Of a DNA stretch of 36,652 nucleotides, positions 8,051 through 16,600 are shown piece after piece. This stretch comes from an uncultured Lentisphaerota bacterium (lineage in GTDB: Bacteria; Verrucomicrobiota; Kiritimatiellia; CAIQIC01). Under the pieces are notes generated by a model. That model ran no database searches. It was not told the origin of the DNA and worked only from the letters and a program-made list of their open reading frames with translations. The translations under genes and the position numbers were made by a program. Every line of letters begins with the position of its first letter. Position 1 is the first letter of the stretch. Where the stretch lies: assembly GCA_903912445.1 (NCBI GenBank), contig CAIWHP010000278.1:1-36652 (forward strand), written 5' to 3'.

Positions 8051-8581
8051 TCACCTGCCGACAAGTAAGGGTCGCAGCAATTCTGAACACTGCGCAAATC
8101 GATGGACAGCCTCACTTAAAACATGCGCACTAATATTCCCGAGATAAACGGCGGTTTCGAGCGATACCTTGATTACAGACTCCTTCGGGCTGGCAGGCGG
8201 GTATAGCAGGCTGATGTGATGCAATCCGCAAATATGGTGTACTCGGGAAAAGCGTTCTTGGATGTCTTTGTAATCTTTCCGCAATTTTATGTTAGCACCC
8301 AGGCGGAGCATGGGTGAGTTCCAGAGGTTCAGGAGGTAGCATATTTTCTTGCCGCCATAGTACAGATCGAAAAACACTTCGATTTCCGGAACCCCGGCAA
8401 CCACTGATTTCTTTAGCTTGAAACCAGCTTTGGCGGCGCAAAGTCGCAGTTCGTCCTCAAGCATTTTTCTCTCAGTAATCTGTTCAGCCGAAAGCCCATT
8501 TCTTTCTACACTGGATTTTAGAAACCGGTCTCTTTTGGATGGCCGACGTTTTTTTCTGCGGTCAAACGGGTCGAGGTTCAT
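8051..8581 (-). CDS. unknown protein, second of an overlapping pair
   Basis: A 176-residue protein. I place the start at the ATG at 8581, which forms an ATGA overlap with the stop of the upstream gene; this is a classic coupled-gene signature. The frame is open 12 codons further upstream. The N-terminus is very basic (DPFDRRKKRRPSKRDRF). A central beta-rich part has 'VFFDLYYGGKKICYLLNLW' and 'PMLRLGAN', and the C-terminal part is helical. The block 'Y-x-G-x(4-6)-Y-x(4)-W-x(2)-P-x-x-R-x-G' is also in the upstream protein, so the two may be distant duplicates. No known family is recognised. It is transcribed as a pair, directly downstream of the defence-like block. Confidence 0.7.
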   Translation of the reverse strand: MNLDPFDRRKKRRPSKRDRFLKSSVERNGLSAEQITERKMLEDELRLCAAKAGFKLKKSVVAGVPEIEVFFDLYYGGKKICYLLNLWNSPMLRLGANIKLRKDYKDIQERFSRVHHICGLHHISLLYPPASPKESVIKVSLETAVYLGNISAHVLSEAVHRFAQCSELLRPLLVGR

Positions 8582-9111
8582 GTGGAGCCAAACAAAGAGT
8601 TCGCCTTCTCGGCGCATTCGCCCAGACAGCGGAGAACTTGGATGAAAACCTTCTTGTTGAATCCATCGGAATAGATAACGGAGTCCATTTGAAGCTCCAC
8701 GGAATCATCATCGTTTTCTTTGATGGTCATGACAATGCCGCGTGTGGCGCAATATTTTAGCAGCGTGTAGGCGTGATCCTTGAGCGCTGCAATTTTCCAC
8801 TTGGACACTTCGACAATTTGCCCGACTCTGAACCCTGGGTCATCCCATCCTTTGGCGATATAACCCAGTTCATGCTCCCCTTGCGCGATATCATAGTACA
8901 ATTCAAGGTGTTCATTGACGTTGAATCCAGTGGTTCGGAGTCCGCACTCTTTGAACGTCTGCTCAACGAGCATTCGGTTCTCGATGTGCGCCTGGCATTG
9001 GGCAAGAGCTTTAAGTACTTCTCCAACATTGGAGTCGGTGGCGTTGATGACTCGAAATAACTTCTTGCGCAATGATTCAGCATCATCGGACGAAAATCGA
9101 CTCTTAGTCAT
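8578..9111 (-). CDS. unknown protein, first of an overlapping pair
   Basis: A 177-residue protein. The ATG at 9111 follows GGAGACCC (read on the minus strand). The N-terminal ~60 residues are helical, followed by an alpha/beta part with 'HLELYYDIAQGEHELGYIAKGW' and 'PGFRVGQIVEV'. A second part resembles a ligand-binding or chaperone-like fold (YbjN or type III chaperone style), but this is only an impression. Its stop overlaps the start of the next gene (ATGA), and the two proteins share a spaced Y/G/W/P/R/G pattern. There is no signal peptide. A paralogous pair acting together is plausible; the function is unknown. Confidence 0.7.
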   Translation of the reverse strand: MTKSRFSSDDAESLRKKLFRVINATDSNVGEVLKALAQCQAHIENRMLVEQTFKECGLRTTGFNVNEHLELYYDIAQGEHELGYIAKGWDDPGFRVGQIVEVSKWKIAALKDHAYTLLKYCATRGIVMTIKENDDDSVELQMDSVIYSDGFNKKVFIQVLRCLGECAEKANSLFGST

Positions 9112-9171
9112 GGGTCTCCTTTGCTGTATGCATTTTCACCTGCCCTATCCTCCGATCAGTCGGGGCGTTGC

Positions 9172-10488
9172 TCATGGCTCCCCTATATTCAGAGTTTCAC
9201 CATCAGCGACAACCCTCACGTTCGGGATGAACCGCGCAAACTGAGCAGCCGCCTCCGTATGGATGGGTACAACCATCCCAGGATGAAGTCGCTCGGCGAG
9301 GTCCGCAAGATCCTCGGGGTGCGCGTGCCCGCCGGAATGAATGACCAGAGGCTCGATGCCCTGCTCTTTACAATATTTTGGAACCGGACCATTCCTATTC
9401 AGATAATCACGCCACTGCGACCATACAATAATCGGCTGCGTGGTGCGCGCCAGGTAACGAATCAGAGCAACCGTCGCCCCGCTTGAACGGGCAAGGAAAA
9501 CAAATCCTCCCGGATTGGCCGCCAGTTGTTCCGCGGACACCTTGCCGGCGCGAGACATTTTACAAGCCAAACTCCATAGACCTGCAGCCTTCAGCTTGGC
9601 GACGTGGTTACTCACGAACTTTACCCTAACTGATGGTGAGTTGAACTGCGGGGCATCAGGGCGAATGTCCTTCAGCATCATGAGGACATACGCCTGATAA
9701 GGGTCGATCACCAGCTCACGCCCTGTTGCGAGCGCTGCCTGGTAAACTGAAATAGCCCGGTCGATATTCTGGCCGGAGGCGATAACCACAGCCAGCCCAC
9801 TGCCGTTGGCTTTCAATAATTCCGCCAGACGATGCTCAACATCTATCTCATTCGTGAAACCATGCGAGCCTTGAGCCTGCCCCACGGTGGTTCCTTCAAG
9901 GATTAGTACGTCGATCGGGCCCGCAGCAGCGGGTAAGTCCTTGAATAGCTGTGGTTGACGACCGTGCGCCCGGAGGTCACCGGAATAGAGTAGGCGCTGC
10001 CCATCGGCCTCAACCAAAAGCGCTCTCGAATCTGGGGCCGCGTGGTCTACAGGAATACCCTGCACGGAGAAGGCTGCCAGGGATTTGGCTTCCGACGTTG
10101 GCAGCTCGCGTAAGTTTTCGGGTATAACCGCATCCGGGACGAACAACTTTGATGCGCGTAGCATCGCAAGCGTACCTCTGCTACCAAAGACCGGGATGTC
10201 ATTGTGAACGTAATGCGCCAAACCATAATGGTCGAGATGCGCGTGCGACAGAATCAAGGCCGTGACTTCCGGCTTTGACCCTGCATACAGCCCTTCGATG
10301 TTGGGCAGAACTTTCTCTCTGCGCAGCGCTTCCCCTGGGCGCGCCATGGTTCCGCGCGGCCAATCACTGCCATCGGGCTGGGTAAGCGGCATACCCAGAT
10401 CCAGCAGGATGCGTGAGCCGTTTTCGGAGCGCAGTTCGACGCAGGAGCCGCCGATATGCTGCGCCCCGCGATGAAGGACCACTTTCAC
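9172..10488 (-). CDS. beta-CASP metallo-beta-lactamase-fold nuclease (RNase J-like)
   Basis: A 438-residue metallo-beta-lactamase-fold protein of the RNase J/CPSF type. Metal-binding motifs are present: HAHLDHYG near 82-89, a histidine in 'VDHAAPDS' near 151, 'YSGDLRAHG' near 170, and beta-CASP motifs 'HSGGHAHPEDL' near 385 and 'VPIHTEAA' near 405. The N-terminal 'HRGAQHIGGSC' is typical of accessory members. These enzymes cut RNA, with endo- or 5'-3' exonuclease activity. It lacks the C-terminal dimerisation domain of housekeeping RNase J (about 550 residues), so it is a shorter accessory version. The start overlaps the upstream PD-(D/E)XK gene by four bases (ATGA), which implies a coupled nuclease pair. 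Cytosolic. Confidence 0.9.
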   Translation of the reverse strand: MKVVLHRGAQHIGGSCVELRSENGSRILLDLGMPLTQPDGSDWPRGTMARPGEALRREKVLPNIEGLYAGSKPEVTALILSHAHLDHYGLAHYVHNDIPVFGSRGTLAMLRASKLFVPDAVIPENLRELPTSEAKSLAAFSVQGIPVDHAAPDSRALLVEADGQRLLYSGDLRAHGRQPQLFKDLPAAAGPIDVLILEGTTVGQAQGSHGFTNEIDVEHRLAELLKANGSGLAVVIASGQNIDRAISVYQAALATGRELVIDPYQAYVLMMLKDIRPDAPQFNSPSVRVKFVSNHVAKLKAAGLWSLACKMSRAGKVSAEQLAANPGGFVFLARSSGATVALIRYLARTTQPIIVWSQWRDYLNRNGPVPKYCKEQGIEPLVIHSGGHAHPEDLADLAERLHPGMVVPIHTEAAAQFARFIPNVRVVADGETLNIGEP

Positions 10489-11450
10489 AGCTCTATTTTC
10501 TCGTAGTCGAGGCGCAATGTATCTCTATCGTAATAGGCGACAAACAGGTCGATACGGTCATTGCCGATCTGCAAGGGTAAATCCTTATTATTTTCCCTTT
10601 CGATGTGCAGTTTTGCTTGCTGGTCTTTGGTAATTGCGATGACTGCTTCAATGCGTAACGCCTTCGGGAGGTTGCCGGAGAAGCCAAACATGCGATACCA
10701 TTTCTGGCCGTAGTCAGGGTCCCTGAGCATTTTTAGAAGAGTTGCGGCGTAAATATAAACCTGTAGCAGGGCGTGTTTGTACGCCCCTGGCGCTTTGAGC
10801 TCCCAAACTGAAAGGTAGACTTTTCCCGTACGTCGCCGCGCCAGAATATCAATATGACCAGGTTTCGCTTTGGGAGAACCGGAAGAGCCGGAAATCGGGA
10901 GAGGAACCTGCAAGGGGAAACCAGCAATGGTTACCGGCTGAATGCCTGAAAACATTCCGTTGAATTTCGTACTGCTCTTGCTGGACATTTCCCTGATGAA
11001 GCGTGACTCGACCGCATGTTCGGGAGAATGCAGCCGAAACGAACTGGAGGTTTTATCCCGAAAGAATCGCCTGAACTTTTTTGCCTCCCCGTCCCGCTCC
11101 TTTGTGCTGTTCCAAGGATACCGGCCCTGTCCAACCGACAACTCGGGGAAAAATTGCTTGTTGGTTTGTGCTGTTTTCCCGCTGATGCTTAAATGGATCT
11201 CACCATTCCGCCTTGTCAACCTTGCTACTTCCTGCCCAAAGAAACGCAACGACAAACCAAACGATCCTTCCCCACCACTGCTACCGGCACGAACATAAGC
11301 CGACAAGGGCCGCCATTGGTGAAAACATTTTCTAAACAGCGCGGCCAAACGCTGTGTTTCACCCATTTGATTCAACCATGAACGCTGTTTGTCCTTGAAG
11401 TGACTATGCTCCTCCCAAAGGTCATTGATTGCTTTTTGAATTTTATGCAT
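10485..11450 (-). CDS. putative PD-(D/E)XK nuclease
   Basis: A 321-residue protein. The stretch 'GHIDILAR' followed by 'LSVWELKAPG' and then 'ALLQVYIYAA' (residues about 195-240) fits the PD-(D/E)XK nuclease core: an aspartate on one strand, E-x-K on the next and a Q on the following helix. The flanking N-terminal ~190 residues are unassigned, basic and probably bind nucleic acid. The start at 11450 has GGGGAG upstream and lies 21 bases after the ArdC/ImmA-like gene. The end overlaps the MBL-fold nuclease by four bases. Restriction-like cleavage of DNA or RNA is the likely activity. The fold call rests on motif spacing alone. Confidence 0.72.
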   Translation of the reverse strand: MHKIQKAINDLWEEHSHFKDKQRSWLNQMGETQRLAALFRKCFHQWRPLSAYVRAGSSGGEGSFGLSLRFFGQEVARLTRRNGEIHLSISGKTAQTNKQFFPELSVGQGRYPWNSTKERDGEAKKFRRFFRDKTSSSFRLHSPEHAVESRFIREMSSKSSTKFNGMFSGIQPVTIAGFPLQVPLPISGSSGSPKAKPGHIDILARRRTGKVYLSVWELKAPGAYKHALLQVYIYAATLLKMLRDPDYGQKWYRMFGFSGNLPKALRIEAVIAITKDQQAKLHIERENNKDLPLQIGNDRIDLFVAYYDRDTLRLDYEKIEL

Positions 11451-11471
11451 TGATTCTCCCCACTATGGCGG

Positions 11472-12332
11472 TCATTGGGCTGGTTTCTTCGGTGGACGGA
11501 AGTGACCCGCGAGCATTTCTTCGATCTTACCCGCCGCTTTGAGAATCGCCTCCAGGCTGATGGCGGGAAGTGGCGCACCGTCCTGCAAGTAGTCGGAGAG
11601 GTACTTGTCTGAGCCGATATCGAGACTGCGGCGCACCGCAATCAGATAGGCTACAGATTCGGCCTCGAATTCGACGATCTTCTTGTCGCGAAGGTTGCGA
11701 TCAGGCCAAAAACCACACTCGGTGTCGCCGAGATGACCGCAAAAGACATGGCCGAGTTCATGCGCCAGCGTGCCCAGTTGCTGCACAGGTGAATGCTTGC
11801 TGTTCAATTGGAGATAAAAATCAATACCGTTCCGGGAGACACGCTGCACGCTACCTGCCCCACCCGTAGCGAGATCCTTTTTTTCAACCAGAATGCCGAT
11901 TTTGAGGCACGCAGTTTCCAGCTTTCCCAGTTCGGCAGGATCGAGAGTTCCCTTGGCGGCAAAAGGGTCACTGGCGGCCGGGGGAACACGGTCCACCTGC
12001 GGATCAATCGGCTCGGTGTCGCTGAGGTCGAAGACGAAGTCCACAGGCCCCATGGTTCGCAGTACCACGTAGGGCCGGGCACCCGGTTTCACGTAGCGGG
12101 CGTATAGAACTTCCCAGCGCCGAGCGGACAAGGCAAATTGAATCCCGTGATTCTGCACATGCAGCAACATTGCGTTATAGGGTGCGAACTGAGGGAATTT
12201 CCGGATGAACTCGAACAACTCCTTGAGTTCCGCCCCCGAGCGATAGGCCAGCGCCCGCGAGACCAGGTCGTCCAATGTCCGGCGAGGATCTTCAGCATCC
12301 GAGAGAAAGCTGAGTTGCTGGTCTCCCTTCAT
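11472..12332 (-). CDS. ArdC-like / ImmA-IrrE-like zinc metalloprotease
   Basis: A 286-residue protein with two parts. The N-terminal ~110 residues ('YNAMLLHVQ', later 'KPGARPYVVL' and 'FDLSDTEP') follow the order of the ssDNA-binding part of ArdC antirestriction proteins. The C-terminal part holds a zinc protease motif in 'LGTLAHELGHVFCGHLG' near residue 190, followed by 'EFEAESVAYLIAVR', which supplies the third ligand. ImmA/IrrE and ArdC-type peptidases cleave repressors or act on DNA-bound proteins. Here it sits between an EVE protein and two nucleases. It could release repression of the block on damage or infection, or act as antirestriction for the mobile element. GGGGTAG precedes the ATG at 12332. 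Confidence 0.85.
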   Translation of the reverse strand: MKGDQQLSFLSDAEDPRRTLDDLVSRALAYRSGAELKELFEFIRKFPQFAPYNAMLLHVQNHGIQFALSARRWEVLYARYVKPGARPYVVLRTMGPVDFVFDLSDTEPIDPQVDRVPPAASDPFAAKGTLDPAELGKLETACLKIGILVEKKDLATGGAGSVQRVSRNGIDFYLQLNSKHSPVQQLGTLAHELGHVFCGHLGDTECGFWPDRNLRDKKIVEFEAESVAYLIAVRRSLDIGSDKYLSDYLQDGAPLPAISLEAILKAAGKIEEMLAGHFRPPKKPAQ

Positions 12333-12412
12333 GGTCTACCCCAGATACGCGGTCATCGTTTGCTGCCGAATCTGCCGCATGTGAATGAACCTTTGCGCTC
12401 TATATTCATAAC

Positions 12413-12883
12413 TCATTGGCGTTGTATCTCCGCCGAAGTTTGCACGATGGCATCAAATTCTGGCGCTGAAAGAGGCATCACGGCGAGACGGGGTTGGCGA
12501 ATGAGCGCAAGATTGGACAAGCGCGGATCGCGTTTGATTTCCGCAAGTGGGACCGGTCTCGGCAACGTGCGAAGAGGGACGAAGTCACACGTCAACCAAT
12601 TTGGGTCTGCGCTTGTTGGATCGGGATACGCTTCGCGCGAAACCTCCATGATACCCATCACGGACAACTCCCGCTGGCTGTGATAAAAAAGCACTTTGTC
12701 CCGACATCGTATTTCAGCAAGATGCTTCCTTGCTGCAAAGCTGCGGACTCCACGCAGTGTAAACGTGCCTCGTTTGACGATGTCCATCCACGGCGTCCGG
12801 AAGGGCGCGAACTTTACCAGCCAGTAGCGCGGCGAACTTTCGCTTGCTTTGATGGCAGCTATAAATGAAACTCGTTTTGTCAT
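12413..12883 (-). CDS. EVE-domain protein (PUA-like modified-base reader)
   Basis: A 156-residue protein. 'RYWLVKFAPF' opens the EVE fold, followed by 'RGVRSFAARKHLAEIRCRDKVLFYHS' and 'GIMEVSREAYPDPT', then 'DPRLSNLALIRQPRLAVMPLS'. These are the standard EVE blocks in order. EVE domains belong to the PUA superfamily and bind modified bases. In defence contexts they are often proposed to recognise modified phage DNA or modified RNA. It lies 80 bases upstream of the ArdC-like gene. There is no clear ribosome-binding site before the ATG at 12883, so a slightly later start is possible. The family call is confident; the ligand is unknown. Confidence 0.88.
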   Translation of the reverse strand: MTKRVSFIAAIKASESSPRYWLVKFAPFRTPWMDIVKRGTFTLRGVRSFAARKHLAEIRCRDKVLFYHSQRELSVMGIMEVSREAYPDPTSADPNWLTCDFVPLRTLPRPVPLAEIKRDPRLSNLALIRQPRLAVMPLSAPEFDAIVQTSAEIQRQ

Positions 12884-13033
12884 TTCAGTGGGAAGGGCTG
12901 TTACGGCAGGCTATAGTGTAGAGGTTCAGCCTGTTCCGCCCCCCGCTCAAAATTCGTCCAAAATAGGGCTTGTCTTCGGTCACAATATGGCCGATATTCA
13001 ACCAACTCAATCACCACGTGTGATAGGAGCTCG

Positions 13034-13053
13034 GGCCTCGCTTCGGCGAGGCC
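13034..13053. terminator. strong hairpin just after the BECR-like gene
   Basis: GGCCTCGC (13034-13041) pairs perfectly with GCGAGGCC (13046-13053) around TTCG (plus strand) or CGAA (minus strand). It begins five bases past the minus-strand stop at 13058. There is no T-run on the minus-strand side, so it may be a processing or attenuation hairpin rather than an intrinsic terminator. The 174 bases between this gene and the EVE gene hold nothing else I recognise. Confidence 0.5.
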
Positions 13054-13057
13054 TGCA

Positions 13058-13624
13058 TCATTTTCGGCGGCGTTCATATCGGCTTTGGAGGTCGCGTCGC
13101 TTGCCCTCACAATCCAAAAGGAATGATGTGATGAGCAAGAAAATATCGCCCTTGTCTTTCTTCTGCCGTTCAAGAATCACCACATAATCGTAGTCTTTCA
13201 GCCAAACGTAAGTTCGCACAACCGTGCCACCCCGTTTCGCCGCCTCGTCGAAATCCCACGCCAATATTTCACCGGCTGTCTCGTGCTCGATAATTGGTTT
13301 TGCCCACGGCAACCTCCCGGCACGATCCAAATCCGGGAGACGCTGCTTCTCACTGCGACGGGTCTGGCGGTCATAGACAAATTCGTCCCGCGTGATCAGA
13401 TGCCAAAAGCTTTCCTCTCTCCCACTGCCATCAGGAAGAACGCGCCGGTCATGCCAGACGGGAAACGTGCGAAAACGTGGCCAACGATTCTTGAAATCCC
13501 GCTCAAACACGAGGTATAGCGCGCGAACGAACACGTTCCAGTCGCCGCCAAATGGTACGTGTGGCGGCAGCCATGCTGGTCTCGCAGCGGCGGCAGGCGG
13601 TACGGGTTGCGGGGCTGGCGTCAT
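13058..13624 (-). CDS. putative BECR-fold nuclease (PBECR4-like)
   Basis: A 188-residue protein. After a proline-rich start come 'GDWNVFVRALYLVFERDF', 'SFWHLITRDEF', 'RLPWAKPIIEHE', 'YVWLKDYDYVVILE' and 'FLLITSFLLD', ending in a basic 'RRDLQSRYERRRK'. From memory this matches a family annotated as phage-Barnase-EndoU-ColicinE5/D-RelE-like nuclease (PBECR4-type), usually found near restriction or mobile-element genes. If so it would be an RNase-like toxin or effector. The start overlaps the stop of the methyltransferase gene (ATGA), so the two are translationally coupled. The block order is clear; the enzymatic assignment is less certain. Confidence 0.7.
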   Translation of the reverse strand: MTPAPQPVPPAAAARPAWLPPHVPFGGDWNVFVRALYLVFERDFKNRWPRFRTFPVWHDRRVLPDGSGREESFWHLITRDEFVYDRQTRRSEKQRLPDLDRAGRLPWAKPIIEHETAGEILAWDFDEAAKRGGTVVRTYVWLKDYDYVVILERQKKDKGDIFLLITSFLLDCEGKRRDLQSRYERRRK

Positions 13625-16600
13625 AGTAGCAACCCGTCCACTGATTCAATTGAGAATTTGTCCATGCCAGCCTGGCTATTCGCAGTGAGTTTCTGGTTCA
13701 ATTTCTCTTCGAGCAGACTGACCAGTGCGCGTTTGGCAGCACTATCGTTGGCGGCGACAGGGCGGCGAGCAAACCCGACTGCGCCGAGTAATAGATCCGT
13801 CACTTGCAACAGGCGGATTTCGTGGCTGCGAACATGTTGGAGTTGGGGCCGCTCTTCCTTTTTCAAGGAAGGGTAATTCATTTCGAGCCAGCGACCGAGC
13901 TCGTCCAATTTTTCACGTCCGCGTGTGTCCTTGATGTCGAGAAATGCGCGGTAGCTGTTGCCGGGAGTGATCGTGTTCTTGAGAAGCTCATAATAGAGCG
14001 AGTAATAAATATCTTCCCGTTTTTCCTTGGGCACGCGTGTAAAGACCTGCTGTTTGTCGGGCAACACCAAGGCTCGAAAAGATACGTCTTCTGTTGCGAC
14101 GAACCATTCCAGCACGGCGCGATAAAACCCAAGTTTCCCCGGGCTAACCTTCGTCCATTTGGCCTCAAAGTGCTTTGGAAGGCCGTGTTGCGCCCAGAGT
14201 GCGCTTAGCTGGGCATTGAGCGCATGGGCACGTTCGGCGGGACATTCGAGCAGGCCGAGCAAGAGGGACGGTTCGCTGTCATGAGGAAGATGACGGCTTT
14301 CGTCGCAATAGAGGTGCAATGTGGTGCGGGTGATAATTTGCTCCTCGGTCTTGCCTTGTTTGGCGGCGAGGTTTTTACGCTGGGCATCCGCTAAAGTCTT
14401 GTAACGCCGCGCATACCAATCCTCCACCTCCCGTACGTCCGCCTCGTTCAACCCATAGGCCGCATACACCATTCGGTCGATTTCCACTTGCTCGTTGGAA
14501 GCGTAGTCGTAGGCAGCATTTCTCTGCTGAGCTAGCAGAATTGCCGCAACCAACTCTCGCAAATTTGGCCGGTCGATTAGGACCGGTGCTTCTTTGATGT
14601 CGTCCACACCGAAATTAACCGTATGGTTGATCAACTCGCGTGTGAGATAACGGAAGAATTTTGAATTCAAAACGCCGAGCCAATCATGGCTATGAAATTC
14701 TGGACGTAGAAAAATACGAGAGGCTGCGTTCAAGAAGACCGGCGCATTTGCGCGACGGAATGTCGGGCAATACTGCCCTGCGAAACTAAAAGATATTTGC
14801 TGGTCGAATGGTTGAAATCGGAATTCCGCATTTGCCAAATCCGAGTGTGCTTCCGTGCGCATCCTTGCAATCGAATCTCGGGACCAGTCGATAGCGATCT
14901 GTGATGGAGATTGGTGGTAGCAGGGCAAAAGGCCGTTGTCAGTGTCGGCAGGCATTCCCATTTCGAATCGCACAAAGCAGCTTTGCCCCGTGATTCCATT
15001 CTGTTTCTGTTCATCCGGCAGCGCAATTGCGTCGGCATCATCAAGGAATACATTCGGCTCAATCAGGTCAAAATTCTTCTGCGCGTCCTCGCTTAACAGG
15101 CGTAAATACTTCGCGTTGCCTCCGGTCTTGATGCCGGAAATGACTTGGAACAGCCCGCGGTTAAGCCAACGGCGCGTTCGACCCATGCCCGAGTATTGAT
15201 CACCGAGTTTAAAGACACGCATCGCCTGCCCGTTAAGAGAGACATTGTAGGCGATGGCAGGCAGTCCTTGTTCCGTAACGCGCACTTCGTTACCCACGTC
15301 CAGCATCAACGCAAAGAGTTTTGGAGAGGCGACGAAAAACGGGAAATTGGAGTTCGTGCGAATGATGGACTGAGGATAGTGGTAAATGGCATAGGTCTGA
15401 TTGGCGACATTCTGACGGCGCGAGAATCCCTCGGTCTGATAAAGCAAATGAAGGAAGCGCTCGTATTGATCATGGATGGAGACGTTGGTGAAGTCGGCCA
15501 TCTGACAAGTTTGTCCCGCGGGAGCAGCGCCACGCTGACAAAGAATCACGGCGCAGTTGACGACGGCATTGAACGTGTCCGCAGCAACGCGAATCATTTT
15601 GTGGACGCGGTGTTCGAGCATTTGCTCGCGTAGAGGCCTGTGCGACTTAATGGTCATGAACGTGTCGCTGACGATATAAGCGAGTACGCCTCCTTCCGCG
15701 AGAGGGCCGGGCCGCCGTACTGTCCCCAGAAAACGGGCAATGAAAGCGCCGTAGGAATCCTTCGAGGCGAGACCGAGTGGTTCGCGCACAGTGTCGTCAA
15801 CATCTACGCCGTAGGGCGGATTGCCAATGACAATGTGGAACGGCGCGGGATTGCGGCTTGCACCATCACCAACAAGTTCTGGGAAGAAGGTTTCGACGTT
15901 GAAGAACGGAGCAGCGAGCGTGGCGTGCTTGAACCATTCCGCGAGCCAGGCTGCATCCTGACTGCGCCTTGCATTTTCCCGATCCGTGCGGGTGAATCCG
16001 CGGGCTTCATCAACTGGCGGCGGCTTAATACCCTTGGCCTGTTCCGCGAAACCGGGATAGAGGGCTGCCAATTCGCCGCCGATTTGTGCGGCGATTTCAT
16101 CGCGCCGTTCCCGCGTGGTTCCCGGCTGATAGTATTCCTCGCGCGCAGCGCGGAGGTTGGCGAGAACAGGACCAGACAACAGTCCGTGGCCGGCGTCTTG
16201 GAGGGAATTACAGCAGAGAAGATTCGTTTCAAGATTGGGCAGGGCCTGCAGGCCGTAGTTGTGCGCGCGGTCAGTGGGATGAACATCCTGCTCGATGACA
16301 AGCGTGAGAAAGAAACGCAACTTGGCAATCAAGGAAGCGAGCGGCTGGATATCCAAGCCGTAGAGGTTTTTTTGGATGAGACCAAGCTTTCGGAGATAAT
16401 TGTAGCTCTTGCCTTCCATGCCCCACGCGGCATCGGCGCGCACCTCGGCAGGCAGCCGCGCTAGCAGTCGCTGTTTCCACCGCTCGTTGTCGTTATCCAC
16501 CCAAGCCAGCAACTCAACCATGCGATGGAGCATCCCCATCGGAAACGCGCCCGATCCGCAGGCGGGGTCAAGGACTCGCACTGCGTCAAGTGCATCCACC

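Noticed and set aside
12901-13173. 90-residue minus-strand frame between the EVE and BECR-like genes
   Set aside because: It overlaps the BECR-like gene in another frame and spans a strong hairpin, with no start signal or protein-like pattern.
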